A stretch of 45,962 nucleotides of DNA from JBGOUV01 sp041477815. Lineage in GTDB: Bacteria; Acidobacteriota; Terriglobia; Bryobacterales; JACQDG01. Positions 31,531-41,016 of this stretch are shown here, piece after piece; positions within the stretch are counted from its first letter, which is position 1; the number at the start of each line of letters is the position of its first letter. The notes under the pieces were generated by a model. That model ran no database searches. It was not told the origin of the DNA and was given only the letters and a program-made list of their open reading frames with translations. The translations under genes were made by a program, and so were the position numbers. Location: assembly GCA_041477815.1 (NCBI GenBank), contig JBGOUV010000005.1:1-45962 (forward strand). Reading direction: 5' to 3'.

Positions 31531-31812
31531 ATGAAGGAATGGATCTACGCGCAGCGCGACCCCTCGGAACGGCTGGCCCAACTGCACTTTTTCTCGGTGA
31601 CCAAGAAGGAGCCCGGCGGCGACGTCGAGTTCATCATTACAGTCAAGGAGTACGTGCCGTCGAAGGACGAGTCCATGGCCTTCTTCGCCCAGGCCGACAA
31701 GCAGACCAACCAGAAGACCGCGCCCTTTACTCCGACCGGGTGGGGCAGCACCCTGCTCAAGGCCCTGTCGGAGTGCGTCCAGGCTGTGCACAAGTTCCCC
31801 TACGAAGGGTAG
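31531..31812 (+). CDS. Hypothetical protein (93 aa)
   Basis: A 93-aa soluble protein with no family recognised. Residues 20-48 (HFFSVTKKEPGGDVEFIITVKEYVPSKDE) look like two beta strands with a turn, and the C-terminus is helical with a Gly-Trp-Gly before it (TPTGWGSTLLKALSECVQAVHKFPY). The ATG at 31531 follows the phosphodiesterase-like gene by 37 bases. Codon use matches the neighbours. Confidence 0.6.
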   Translation: MKEWIYAQRDPSERLAQLHFFSVTKKEPGGDVEFIITVKEYVPSKDESMAFFAQADKQTNQKTAPFTPTGWGSTLLKALSECVQAVHKFPYEG

Positions 31813-32075
31813 CTGTCGGACGGGGCTCCCCCTTGTCCAGCACTGACCCGTGCTGTCGGTGGGCCAAAATGTCGAGACTCCCGGGGACGGGCTGGGGGCC
31901 CACACCTAGCTCTAACGCTGTGGTGCGTTGGTGTACTGTGGCGCTACTGATCAGCCTTCCAGGACGCGCTCCCGTGTCGGCCTGACCCAGCTTTCCGGAT
32001 TCTTTAGGCCGCAACCCAATGAATTGGGCGGTGAAGGGTTTGGTTAACAAAGTGCCAGAGCACTAGCTGAGGTCG

Positions 32076-34202
32076 ATGTCCCTCGTGTCTCTACGCGCAG
32101 TGTTCCTCGTCTTGATTTGCTCACCCACCAGCTTACCTGCAACACCCCTAGTCGGCGACTACCGGGTGGCGGCGATGGCGGTCGATCCCGCCGGAAACAT
32201 CTGGCTGACCGGCCGGGACCATTCGGGAACAGTGCCGGTGACTTCGGATGCGATTCAACGCCAGATGATCAGCTCTGTCTGTGGCACCTACAAAGTTTCT
32301 ATGTTTGGTCCCTATGCTCCGGTTTCCTGCAATGACGCTTTCGTAATGAAGCTGGACCCCAGTGGCACGAAGGTACTTTATGCGACGTACTTGGGCGGGC
32401 GGAGCGATGACGGAGCGTTGGCCATCGCCGTCGATCAGTCGGGCAGTGCCTACATCGCGGGCTACACCACCTCCCTGGACTTTCCAGTGTCCGCAGGGGC
32501 TTTTCAGACCAAGTACGGTGGGGGGAGCGTCGGCATCCAGCCCGGCATGACATCGCCGGCGGGAGATGTCTTCCTAACCAAGCTGAATGCGGATGGGACG
32601 CTGATCTACTCGACCTTCTTGGGCGGCTCGGATGCCGACTGGCCGCGGGCGATCCGGGCGGACAGCGCCGGAAACGTATACGTCGCCGGGTCATCTTGGT
32701 CAAGAGACTTCCCGCTGACGCCCGGCGCGTTCAGGACCAGAATCGGCCTGGGGTTCGTCGCCAAACTCAACCCGACGGGGTCCACGCTCATCTATGGGAC
32801 GCATTTTGACGCCTATATCCTCGCGTATGCTATCGACTCCTCCGGCGCGGCGTACCTCACGGGCTTGGCCGACAGTTCCCTAACGACCACTCCAGGCGCG
32901 TTTCAGTCGCAGTTCACCGGCGCGCAAAGCGCCTACGTCAGCAAGGTTGATCCGTCGGGCAAGGGCCTGATTTATTCCACTTATCTGGATGGTGGGGGCC
33001 GTTCTATAGCGGTGGATTCACGGGGAGCAGCGTGGGTCGGCGGCAGCGCTCTCGTCAAACTCGCGCCTAACGGAAGTGCAGTCGAGACAACCGCCAGGTT
33101 CGCCACCGGAGTGCGCGCCCAAATCTCTATTCCCTTTGTCACTCTCGACGGCCAAGACAACGCGTACGCCATGGGCAACATCTCGTTGGAGCGAAGCCTT
33201 GCGCGCGCCGAGTGGCCGGTGAACTTCATTCCCACGTCAAATGCAGGGCTCGCATCGCCTTGCTCAGGCTTGGGTGCGGATTTTCTGATCCAGTTCAATC
33301 CAGCCGGCAGGGTTCTCTACGCTTCGTACGCGCGCCGCGCCATCGTGTGGGGCGACCAGTACCAGATTCTACCGGTCCTAAGCGGGCCGGGGCGTCTGGT
33401 TCTGAACTCGCGATCCAGAGGCGTTGAGATCTCGACGCTGGATCTCGGCACGACTCCCGCTCGCAACTTCGGATGTCCCCTCAACGGCGCATCTTTTTCT
33501 CTGGGCGACGGCGTCGTCCCGGGCGAGATCGTGAGCCTATTCGGCTATGGGCTGGGGCCGGACGTCGGCGCATCCGCGCAACCTGATCCGAACGGTCGTT
33601 TTCCATTGTCGCTTGGCGGTGTTCAGGTATTGTTTGACGGAAAACCCGCGCCACTTCTGTATGCGCAGACTGGACAAGTTAACGCCATTGTGCCCATTGG
33701 TCCTGGGTATCTGGCGGCAGCCAAGGCAACGGTTGAAGTTCAGTACAACGGCCAAAGCGCACCGCCCCTGGACGTGCCGCTAACTACGGCGAACCCGGGC
33801 GTATTTGCTCTTTCCGGCAGGGCTGCCGCAATCCTCAATCAGGATGGCAAAGTCAATTCCCGGTCAAATCCGGCGAAGCTCGGGTCGACCATCGTTGTCT
33901 TCAGCACCGGTCTCTGGCTGGAGGACACGGCGAACATCAGTGACGGTGAGATAGTGCCGATTCCTCCGCTTTTCCTTCCGCTGCGATATCCCCCACGCGT
34001 ATCGTTTGCCGGCGTGCCGGGCGTCGTCATGTGGGCCGGGGCAGCGCCCGGCTTAGTTCTGGGCGTCATTCAAATCAATGTTCGCCTTCCGAGTTCGCTG
34101 CCGCCGGGAACACCGCTGGACTCGGTTCCTTTAACCATCGAAGCAACGGGGTACCTGCCGCCCCACTTCTCATCGCCGGTGCTCGTCACTGTTGCTCCTT
34201 AG
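32076..34202 (+). CDS. SBBP beta-propeller protein with TIGR03437-type C-terminal domain
   Basis: A 708-aa secreted protein. Signal peptide (LRAVFLVLICSPTSLPATP), then repeated SBBP-type blades such as SYIAGYTTSLDFPVSAGAFQ-like and NVYVAGSSWSRDFPLTPGAF. The C-terminal ~230 residues hold NGASFSLGDGVVPGEIVSLFGYGLGP and PLLYAQTGQVNAIVP, the TIGR03437 domain that is expanded in Solibacter relatives. It is probably extracellular and structural or adhesive. It converges on the VIT/vWA gene across 185 bp in which no gene is seen. Confidence 0.85.
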   Translation: MSLVSLRAVFLVLICSPTSLPATPLVGDYRVAAMAVDPAGNIWLTGRDHSGTVPVTSDAIQRQMISSVCGTYKVSMFGPYAPVSCNDAFVMKLDPSGTKVLYATYLGGRSDDGALAIAVDQSGSAYIAGYTTSLDFPVSAGAFQTKYGGGSVGIQPGMTSPAGDVFLTKLNADGTLIYSTFLGGSDADWPRAIRADSAGNVYVAGSSWSRDFPLTPGAFRTRIGLGFVAKLNPTGSTLIYGTHFDAYILAYAIDSSGAAYLTGLADSSLTTTPGAFQSQFTGAQSAYVSKVDPSGKGLIYSTYLDGGGRSIAVDSRGAAWVGGSALVKLAPNGSAVETTARFATGVRAQISIPFVTLDGQDNAYAMGNISLERSLARAEWPVNFIPTSNAGLASPCSGLGADFLIQFNPAGRVLYASYARRAIVWGDQYQILPVLSGPGRLVLNSRSRGVEISTLDLGTTPARNFGCPLNGASFSLGDGVVPGEIVSLFGYGLGPDVGASAQPDPNGRFPLSLGGVQVLFDGKPAPLLYAQTGQVNAIVPIGPGYLAAAKATVEVQYNGQSAPPLDVPLTTANPGVFALSGRAAAILNQDGKVNSRSNPAKLGSTIVVFSTGLWLEDTANISDGEIVPIPPLFLPLRYPPRVSFAGVPGVVMWAGAAPGLVLGVIQINVRLPSSLPPGTPLDSVPLTIEATGYLPPHFSSPVLVTVAP

Positions 34203-34387
34203 CGTGCGATGAATGCAATCGAGATGTCTGTCGCCGATCAGGATTCCACTGTGGCCGTGGAGTCGGCATCCCGGACTTGTGACTGCCCTGGCCAGACAGG
34301 GGGCACGAGGAAGGCCGGACCAGTGCAGATTCGCAGGCCGTTTGATACGCCCGCTCAAGTCAGCGCTCGTGAGGCCGGAGGCCTGTC

Positions 34388-36649
34388 CTACAGCGCACTC
34401 GGCGCCACGTGGCGAACACCCTGCAAACCCGCCAGCACGGCGATCTTGTCCACCGGCAGCATCCCGATCACCAGATGGGCCGTCTTCGGCTGCACCCGAA
34501 TCTCAAACCCCAGCTTCTTCAGTTCCGCGAGCAGCGCCGGCGAAGAATCCGTAAGCCACACCAGCAACGACGCCTTCCCCTCCCGCACAAACCGGGCCTC
34601 CTCGGGCCCGGGCTTGGCGCCCCGCTGGATCCGTTCTACCAGCGCGGCAACCTGAGGATGCAACTTCGGCGTCGGGGACACCTGACGCACGCGGGCGTCC
34701 ATCTCCGGCGCCGCGATGGCCGCCACCGACCGGACCGCCACGCTCCTTAGTTTCGGCGCCATAGTGACCGGCATAGCTGTAGCCGTTAGTAGTTCTTCCT
34801 TCCCGAAAATCCCCTCGTAGCTGACGCCCTCGGGCATCTCCACGGGCACGTCGATCCGGCGCGGTCTCCCGCCTTCGGTCACCGTCACTTCCTCGACCGC
34901 CACGAACGACGTGAAGGGCGTGAGCAGCTTGTAGTCCAGTCCCAGCCGGGTGATGGTCTCGCGCTGGCTATCCTGTCCCAGCCCCATCAGCTCGTCGATG
35001 CGGGCCCCCGCCCACAGCGGCGCCAGGGTCTCGTGGCGCGGCTCGGTGGCGGGCAGGTCCACCGGGATCTCGCGCCGGAACGGCCTTCCCGCCATCTTCC
35101 CCCGCAGCCGGATCACGCCACGCCCGGGTCCAGTGTACCGCCCGAACACCACGACTGGCTTGGCGCTGAACAGGTCCGGGACGCGCTGCGGATAGAGGTC
35201 CGCCAGCGGCAATCCGCCCCAATCCACCGTGATATCGGTCAGGAGCGGATTCCGCACCCGCTCGTGAAACCGCCGCGCCGCCGCCGACCCGTCATTGCTC
35301 AGAGATACATATTCCACCTCGCCCCGGCCGTGCTTCGCCAGTTGGTCCAGCAGATGCCGGTTCACCGCGCTGCCGATGCCGAACGAGAACACCCGCGCCT
35401 GGGGGTGCCGCCGCACCTCGGCGATGATTTCATCCTCGTTGCCGACGTAGCCGTCGGTCATGAAGCAGACCACTCGGACATGCTGCTGGCTCCCCGACCC
35501 GTCGAGCGCCGCCCGGATGGCCTTCATCATTTCGGTTCCGCCGCTGCCCTGGCGCGACGCCAGAAACGCCTGCGCCCTTCGGAGATTCTCGGGAGTGGCC
35601 GGCACCGCCTGGGGGAACAGGATGTGCGTGTCGCCGGCAAACGTGATGAGGTTGAAGGTATCGCGGGGGTTCAGTTCCTCCAGGGCCAGCTTCATGGTCT
35701 CCTTGGCCTTGTCGATCGGGAAGCCGTGCATCGAGCCCGAGGTGTCCAGGACAAACACCAGCTCCTTGGGCGTCAGCTCGGCCTCGCCGACGCGCTCGGG
35801 CGGCGCCAGCATCAGGGTGAAGAACCCGCCCCGCTCGCCCCGATGCGCCAGGACGGCGTCCTGGATCTGCCGCCCCGCCACGTCGTAGCGCAACACAAAA
35901 TCCTTGTTCGGGATGGTGGCGTGATCCTTCAGCCGCACCATGGCCAGGGCCGGCGAGGGCCGCTCCACCGCCACCTCGTGCGTCGCGGACTGCACGGCGT
36001 CGAGTGGCAGCCCGGCATCGATCTTCACGGCTACGGTGATGTCGTGTCCCGCCCGCGTCCCCGGCGGCGTGACAGGGGGCGTGATGCGGTCCGCGTCAAC
36101 CAGGCCACGCTGCGGAATGTATCGCGGCCCCACCACCATCGGGAACACAAACGCGTACGTTCCGTTCTCGTACGGCAGCGGCTCCAGGTACCGGATCGCC
36201 ACCTTGACCTTCTCTCCCGGTCCGATATTGGCCACCGACTGGGTGAAGATATTCGGCCGCTCCTGATCGAGCAGTCCCGCCAGGCGTCCCGAGTCGCGCG
36301 CGGCTTCATAGATGGCCTGGGCCTCCTCCCGGCGATGGATCTTTCCCCGCACCACCCGGTCTCCCACCAGCAGGGTCATATCGTCCACCGCCGCGCCATG
36401 CGGCAGCGGAAAGGTGTACACCGCCTCGATCTTCTCGGTGGACGGGTTCTCAAAGTTCTGGGTGACCGTGACCCGGGCGATGAATCCGGTGATCTCGGCC
36501 TGCACGTCGGTGCGTTGCAGCGGGCAGAACGATTGCGCCTGACCCTGGCGGTCCAGGCGGATCAAGGAGCCCTGGCTAACCCGGGGCATACGGCCGGCGG
36601 CGGCCAGCGGCGCGGCCGCTAGTAGAGCGATCAGGAACACGTTCTTCAC
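34388..36649 (-). CDS. VIT and von Willebrand factor A domain protein
   Basis: A 753-aa secreted protein. Signal peptide (NVFLIALLAAAPLAAAG), VIT domain (about 30-160, with TVTQNFENPSTEKIEAVYTFPLPHGAAVDDM) and a vWA domain with the MIDAS motif DTSGSMHG (302-309) and later TDGYVGNEDE. Metal-dependent vWA domains bind protein partners. The GTG at 36649 is chosen because a CAGGAGG Shine-Dalgarno lies at 36661-36667. The C-terminus (WLTDSSPALLAELKKLGFEI) is a small separate domain. No sortase is nearby. It is divergent from the NHL gene. Confidence 0.85.
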   Translation of the reverse strand: MKNVFLIALLAAAPLAAAGRMPRVSQGSLIRLDRQGQAQSFCPLQRTDVQAEITGFIARVTVTQNFENPSTEKIEAVYTFPLPHGAAVDDMTLLVGDRVVRGKIHRREEAQAIYEAARDSGRLAGLLDQERPNIFTQSVANIGPGEKVKVAIRYLEPLPYENGTYAFVFPMVVGPRYIPQRGLVDADRITPPVTPPGTRAGHDITVAVKIDAGLPLDAVQSATHEVAVERPSPALAMVRLKDHATIPNKDFVLRYDVAGRQIQDAVLAHRGERGGFFTLMLAPPERVGEAELTPKELVFVLDTSGSMHGFPIDKAKETMKLALEELNPRDTFNLITFAGDTHILFPQAVPATPENLRRAQAFLASRQGSGGTEMMKAIRAALDGSGSQQHVRVVCFMTDGYVGNEDEIIAEVRRHPQARVFSFGIGSAVNRHLLDQLAKHGRGEVEYVSLSNDGSAAARRFHERVRNPLLTDITVDWGGLPLADLYPQRVPDLFSAKPVVVFGRYTGPGRGVIRLRGKMAGRPFRREIPVDLPATEPRHETLAPLWAGARIDELMGLGQDSQRETITRLGLDYKLLTPFTSFVAVEEVTVTEGGRPRRIDVPVEMPEGVSYEGIFGKEELLTATAMPVTMAPKLRSVAVRSVAAIAAPEMDARVRQVSPTPKLHPQVAALVERIQRGAKPGPEEARFVREGKASLLVWLTDSSPALLAELKKLGFEIRVQPKTAHLVIGMLPVDKIAVLAGLQGVRHVAPSAL

Positions 36650-36731
36650 GGCGATTTGTACCTCCTGTGGGGAAGTACGCGCGCCCGCCGAAATCTTGCG
36701 GTATGCTCTTAGAACGCCAAGGAGGCAACCT

Positions 36732-37751
36732 ATGCACCGCGTCGTATTCGCTCTGGCCCTCACCACGGCCGTCTGGGCCGCCGAACAAGGCTGGTATCCC
36801 CATGAAGGCGGCTTGATGAAGTACCGGGTCAACATCCGCTTCGGCGAGGAGCCCGAAACCATGCCGGCGGGCTGGAAGTTCGGCCGCGTATCGGCGGTCG
36901 CCACCGACTCGGCCGGCGAGGTTTACGTGTTTCACCGGCCCAACAACCCCGCCCTGGGCAAACGGATCAGCCCGATTCCCGATTCCCTCATCGTCTTCGA
37001 CGCCAAGGGCAAGTACCTGCGGTCGTGGGGCAAGGGCGAGTTCGGCAACGAGCACGGCCTGCGCATCGACCGCGAGGGCAATGTCTGGGTTACCGACAAC
37101 GGCAACCACCAGGTGATCAAGTACACCCGGAAGGGCGAGCGGCTGCTGACCCTGGGCATCAAGGGCAAGGCCGCCACCGACAGCCAGACCTTCAACCGTC
37201 CCACCGACATCGCCTTCGCCGCCAACGGCGACTTCTACGTCTCGGACGGCTACGGCAACTCGCGCGTCGTCAAGTTCTCCAAGGACGGCAAGTACATCAA
37301 GGATTGGGGCAAGCGGGGGACCGGACCGGGCGAGTTCAACACGCCGCACTCGGTCCAGGTCGACTCCAAGGGGCTGGTCTACGTGAGCGATCGCGAGAAC
37401 AACCGTATCCAGATCTTCGACGCCAACGGCAAGTACTTGCGCCAATGGAACCACCTGGGCGCCACCCAGAACATCTTCATCACGCCCAAGGACGAGATGT
37501 GGATCATCACCCACCGCGACAACATCGAGAACATCACCTACGACACGCTGGCCGGCCGCATCATGCGCATCGACATCGCCACGGGCAAGATCCTGGGAGC
37601 GATGGAGTGCCCCGGACACTGGCTCAATGTGAGCGCGTCAGGCGAGATCTTCGTCGGGAGCCTGACCGGCAATGTGTTTCGCTGGTACCAAGGCTGGCTC
37701 ACCCGCAGCGTAGGCGCCGAGGAGGGTCTCCGCCCGGCCAACGCGCGGTAA
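36732..37751 (+). CDS. NHL-repeat beta-propeller protein (peptidylglycine-lyase-like)
   Basis: A 339-aa secreted protein: signal peptide HRVVFALALTTAVWA, then NHL-type blades (GLRIDREGNVWVTDNGNHQVIKY, DIAFAANGDFYVSDGYGNSRVVKF, SVQVDSKGLVYVSDRENNRIQIF). This matches the beta-propeller of peptidyl-alpha-hydroxyglycine alpha-amidating lyases, to which many bacterial proteins are assigned by homology without a tested reaction. The ATG at 36732 has an AAGGAGG Shine-Dalgarno. A GC-rich element lies immediately after its stop. Confidence 0.83.
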   Translation: MHRVVFALALTTAVWAAEQGWYPHEGGLMKYRVNIRFGEEPETMPAGWKFGRVSAVATDSAGEVYVFHRPNNPALGKRISPIPDSLIVFDAKGKYLRSWGKGEFGNEHGLRIDREGNVWVTDNGNHQVIKYTRKGERLLTLGIKGKAATDSQTFNRPTDIAFAANGDFYVSDGYGNSRVVKFSKDGKYIKDWGKRGTGPGEFNTPHSVQVDSKGLVYVSDRENNRIQIFDANGKYLRQWNHLGATQNIFITPKDEMWIITHRDNIENITYDTLAGRIMRIDIATGKILGAMECPGHWLNVSASGEIFVGSLTGNVFRWYQGWLTRSVGAEEGLRPANAR

Positions 37752-37761
37752 GGCGCCTTTG

Positions 37762-37871
37762 GTGGGGCGGCACACCGGAGCCGCGCCGGGCGCCCTCGCC
37801 CGGCTTGGCGGGGTATCAACAAGTTCCCTACCGGCCGGCCGGGCGGCCGCGGGCGTGGGACCCGCCCCACA
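37762..37871. repeat. GC-rich palindromic intergenic element, copy C
   Basis: It begins GTGGGGCGG and ends CCGCCCCACA (GCCCCACA at 37864-37871), an inverted pair. A perfect 7-bp stem (GCCGGGC/GCCCGGC, loop GCCCTC) lies inside. It fills the gap between the NHL gene and the convergent TIGR04282 gene and may act as a terminator or be a mobile palindromic repeat. Confidence 0.65.
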
Positions 37872-37889
37872 AGAGTATGTGGCATCAGG

Positions 37890-38507
37890 CTACAGCCGGC
37901 CTCGCCCCTCGAGCCACGCCCTGACCCGCGGCCCTACCCGCGGCTCCGCTTCCAGCCGCGCCAGGTCCTCCGGCGTATCCGCGTCGTAACACGTGTCCAG
38001 AAACGAAACCACCATCCCGCAGCGCTCCATCGCCGCGACCGTTTGGACCAGGGTCTCACCTGACGACCACTCCACCCCGGCAAACATCCCGGGGTGCGGC
38101 GCCTGGCACCCTACCGCCCAATACCCGCCATCTTCGGCCGGTCCCAGGGCCGCCCCGCAGTCCTTCCACGACCCCAGACTCTCCCAGGTAAGCCCCACCG
38201 TGTCGCTCCCCACGATCAATAGCGGCCCGAACCCCGCCGCGGCCATCTCTTCGAAACACCGCAGCATCCGTTCCCCTAGATCGGCCCCCCGCTGGAGTCG
38301 CAGCCGCTCTCCCGCCAGCCTCCGCCACGCCTCATGGTCCTGGTCCGTATAGAGAAAGCACTCCCCGCCGAGGACCTCCCAGGCGTCGACCACGAGAGCC
38401 TGATGTAGTTCGCAGGCCCCGGCGGCAGTGAGCGGCCCGATCAGCCGCGTCTTCACGCGGCCCACCACCGGAGCCCGGGCAAACAGCGCGATGGCCGGTA
38501 TCTTCAC
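37890..38507 (-). CDS. TIGR04282 family arsenosugar-type glycosyltransferase (DUF2064)
   Basis: A 205-aa GT-A-like protein. ALFARAPVVGRVKTRL (8-23) is the nucleotide-binding start of DUF2064/TIGR04282 proteins; IVGSDTVGLTWESL and LGPAEDGGYWAVG hold the metal- and sugar-binding residues. Relatives transfer or handle nucleotide-activated sugars; the name arsenosugar comes from one characterised pathway and does not prove the substrate here. No partner radical SAM gene of that pathway is next to it. Confidence 0.85.
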   Translation of the reverse strand: MKIPAIALFARAPVVGRVKTRLIGPLTAAGACELHQALVVDAWEVLGGECFLYTDQDHEAWRRLAGERLRLQRGADLGERMLRCFEEMAAAGFGPLLIVGSDTVGLTWESLGSWKDCGAALGPAEDGGYWAVGCQAPHPGMFAGVEWSSGETLVQTVAAMERCGMVVSFLDTCYDADTPEDLARLEAEPRVGPRVRAWLEGRGRL

Positions 38508-38558
38508 CTGCCTTTAGGGTAGAATGAAAGTTCACGCTATTCAGGAGGAACTAACTGC

Positions 38559-38918
38559 ATGAAGATGTTGAGGATGGTGGCGCTGGCCTTGGCCTGCACC
38601 CTGGCGGTTTCGGTGGCATTTGGGCAGAAGGGGTCCAAGAAGGCCAAAAAAGAGACTGCTAAAGCCGGCGATGTGGCCAAGGGCAAGGAACTGTTCGAGG
38701 GCAAGTGTATCGTCTGCCATAACCCCGACAGCAACGAAAAGAAAATCGGCCCGGGTCTGAAGGGCGTTAAGGACGGCAAGCTCCCCAGCGGCAAGGACGC
38801 TACCCGCGAGGTAATCCTGGAGGTCGTCAACGCCGGGGGCGGCGGCATGCCCGCTTACAAGGAACTCCTCACCGATGAGGAAAAGACCGACGTCATTGCG
38901 TACGTCCTGACCCTGTAA
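38559..38918 (+). CDS. Class I cytochrome c (periplasmic)
   Basis: A 119-aa secreted cytochrome. Signal peptide (MVALALACTLAVSVAFG), a Lys-rich linker (KGSKKAKKETAK), the haem motif CIVCH (50-54) and the distal Met97 (GGGGMPAY) with KIGPGLKG before it. It shuttles electrons in the periplasm. An AGGAGG Shine-Dalgarno precedes the ATG at 38559. It stands between a glycosyltransferase and a porin, both on the opposite strand. Confidence 0.92.
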   Translation: MKMLRMVALALACTLAVSVAFGQKGSKKAKKETAKAGDVAKGKELFEGKCIVCHNPDSNEKKIGPGLKGVKDGKLPSGKDATREVILEVVNAGGGGMPAYKELLTDEEKTDVIAYVLTL

Positions 38919-38934
38919 CCAGCGCGGCGTCCCC

Positions 38935-40377
38935 TTACGGCAGATTGTAGCGGAAACTGGTGTACACCATGTGGGTCCGGCCGAGCGCCCCGGCGGTGTT
39001 CATCTCCCAAAGTCTTCTGTTTAGATAGGAGTAGTTCACTGCATAGGAGAGCCCCCCTCTCCCCTCCTCGCTCCAGAAGAAGTGGCGGAACCCCACGGTG
39101 GTTTCCGCCACGGTGCGGTTGTCGACGGCCGATCCGGTAGGCGCGCCGAACCCCACCCATTCCCCCCCGGCGGTGCGGTAAGCGGCTCGGCGTCCGTAGA
39201 CCAGCCCGCCATAGCCGTACACCTGCCACCCCGCCGGCAGGTTCAGCTCGATCCCCTCCAGAAAGGAAGCCGAGAGGACTCGCACCAAGCGCCCATCCGG
39301 TCGCACCACCACGTCGGGCGCCAGCCCCTGGGTGTAGCGCCCGCCCCCGGAGGACACGTAATTCTGACTGACCAGGTCCACCCATTTACCGGCATGAATC
39401 ACCCCCGCCAGGCTCACCCCCGCACCAATGGCGTTATGCTTGACGCCCAGGCGCGTGGAATACACCTGGAAATTGCGTCCTACTCCCGCTACTTCGAGAT
39501 GGGCGCCGGCGGTGTCGTAGGCCAGCTTGGCCAACAGGTCCGGCCGGATGTTCGACCCGGGGGTAGTGCGGTTGGCCAGGCCCCGGACGTCCTCCGGAAC
39601 CTCGCGCGGATCCAGAATGTTCTGCTCGGGATTCTCTACCGCGACAGCCCCTGTCCAGCGCTCCCAGCGGCGCGTCACCCGCACCGTCGCCTGCCGGGTC
39701 CAGGCCAGCCCCACGCTATAGTTCGGATCGATGAGCCGGGTATGCATGATCGCGAAGTGATCGGGCGAGATGCCTTGCCGGTTGGGCGCCAGCAGGCTCC
39801 AGGACTGCCCCCCCAGCAACTCCCACTGCTTGCCCCGCCACTGTGCCCAGTAGAGCCGCAACCGCAGAGGGTGTCCGTTGCTCCCGGCGAATATGTTGGG
39901 CTGGGCGGCCGCCAGAAAGTCGGTCTCGATGTAGGTGGTCAGGTCCCGTCCCCCCAGCCGCGTGTCCAGGCGAAAGCTCAGCCGCGAGTGCGCCCCCGAG
40001 CCGCGAAACTCGCCCAGTTGCGCCTCGGGCGCGCGCTCCAGTGGGATCGACCCGAACGGCGTCGAGATCCCCGCCCCGGTGAACGTCGAACGATAGATAC
40101 CGGTGACGTCGGCGTAGCCGGAGATGTGCATCCGGGCACGCGGCTCCGCCGGCCCGGAGACGGGGGGAGGGGGCGACGGCGGCGACGGAGCGACTGCCGC
40201 GCCGCTCTGACCCGAGGGGCGCCCCAGTCGCGTCTCCAACGCCTCGATCCGAGCCTGCATCGCCCGCATCTGCTCGCCCTGCGCGGCGAGTTGCGCCCGC
40301 AAGGCCGCCATCTCCGACCCGTCTTGCGCCGCCGCCGACACCACTGCCCATGCCACACCCATCGCCTTGCCGATCAT
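38935..40377 (-). CDS. Outer membrane porin (DcaP-like)
   Basis: A 480-aa outer membrane protein. A short signal (AMGVAWAVVSAAAQ) is followed by a coiled coil (EMAALRAQLAAQGEQMRAMQARIEALETRL), a Pro-rich linker (PSPPSPPPPVSGP) and a beta-barrel of alternating strands (SRLSFRLDTRL, TTYIETDFLA, LRLRLYWAQWRGKQWELLGGQ). This is the layout of DcaP-type trimeric porins, where the coiled coil stands in the periplasm. The substrate is unknown. Confidence 0.8.
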   Translation of the reverse strand: MIGKAMGVAWAVVSAAAQDGSEMAALRAQLAAQGEQMRAMQARIEALETRLGRPSGQSGAAVAPSPPSPPPPVSGPAEPRARMHISGYADVTGIYRSTFTGAGISTPFGSIPLERAPEAQLGEFRGSGAHSRLSFRLDTRLGGRDLTTYIETDFLAAAQPNIFAGSNGHPLRLRLYWAQWRGKQWELLGGQSWSLLAPNRQGISPDHFAIMHTRLIDPNYSVGLAWTRQATVRVTRRWERWTGAVAVENPEQNILDPREVPEDVRGLANRTTPGSNIRPDLLAKLAYDTAGAHLEVAGVGRNFQVYSTRLGVKHNAIGAGVSLAGVIHAGKWVDLVSQNYVSSGGGRYTQGLAPDVVVRPDGRLVRVLSASFLEGIELNLPAGWQVYGYGGLVYGRRAAYRTAGGEWVGFGAPTGSAVDNRTVAETTVGFRHFFWSEEGRGGLSYAVNYSYLNRRLWEMNTAGALGRTHMVYTSFRYNLP

Positions 40378-40426
40378 AGGGGCCTCAAAGTCTTACAGTT
40401 TGTTCGCATTCACCGGCGAAGCAGCC

Positions 40427-40984
40427 TTACTGTTTCTCTTCCATGAAGTAGTACCCGATCATGTGACAGACGTGCATGTGGGCGTCCTCAATCCGCCCCA
40501 TGTGCGGCTCGGGCACCTGGATGCTCAACCGCACCAGCGGCGCCAACTGTCCCCCGTCCCGCCCCGACAGCCCAACCGTGTAGCATCCGATCGAGTTGGC
40601 GTATTCCACCGCCCGCAGCACGTTCGGCGAATTCCCGCTCCCGCTGATGGCGATCAGGACGTCGTCGGGCCGGGCAAAGTTCCGCAACTGCTCCACGAAC
40701 ACCTGGTCGTAGCCGACATCGTTCGAGTAGGCTGTGATGGTAGGCAAAGAGTCGGTCAGGGCCTGCATCCGGAACCGCACCGCCCGCCCATAGCTCGCCC
40801 CCTTCACCATGTCGCAGACGAAATGGGACGCCGTGGAGGCGCTTCCCCCGTTCCCGCAGACGAAAATGGTCCGGCCGTCCGCGCGGGCCTGCGCCAGGAG
40901 CCGGATGGCTTCCTCCACGCGGTCCAGCGGGATCGTTTGAATGGTGTCGAGCAGTTTGAGTTTGTATTGTTCCGCGAAGCTCAT
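40427..40984 (-). CDS. gmhA: D-sedoheptulose-7-phosphate isomerase (SIS domain)
   Basis: A 185-aa SIS-domain enzyme of the GmhA type, the first step of ADP-heptose synthesis for lipopolysaccharide: sedoheptulose-7-phosphate to D-glycero-manno-heptose-7-phosphate. IFVCGNGGSASTASHFVCDM, ISGSGNSPNVLRAVEYA and the C-terminal DAHMHVCHMIGYYFME are the family blocks. It may instead be a related phosphosugar isomerase, but the kinase and phosphatase genes further on fit heptose. A Fic gene lies head-to-head 33 bp away. Confidence 0.85.
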   Translation of the reverse strand: MSFAEQYKLKLLDTIQTIPLDRVEEAIRLLAQARADGRTIFVCGNGGSASTASHFVCDMVKGASYGRAVRFRMQALTDSLPTITAYSNDVGYDQVFVEQLRNFARPDDVLIAISGSGNSPNVLRAVEYANSIGCYTVGLSGRDGGQLAPLVRLSIQVPEPHMGRIEDAHMHVCHMIGYYFMEEKQ

Positions 40985-41016
40985 ACTCTGTCGATCTTAT
41001 CAAGCATCCAGCTAGA

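Noticed and set aside
31859..31903. GTGGGCC/GGCCCAC inverted pair in the 31.8-32.1 kb gap
   Set aside because: The termini differ from the GCCCCACA family and the interior does not fold clearly; too weak to call a copy.
35033..36622. 529-aa open frame opposite the VIT/vWA gene
   Set aside because: His/Arg/Pro-rich shadow without motifs; the opposite frame has MIDAS and VIT motifs.
39082..40446. 454-aa open frame opposite the porin
   Set aside because: His/Arg/Pro-rich shadow of the porin gene; no start signal or domain.
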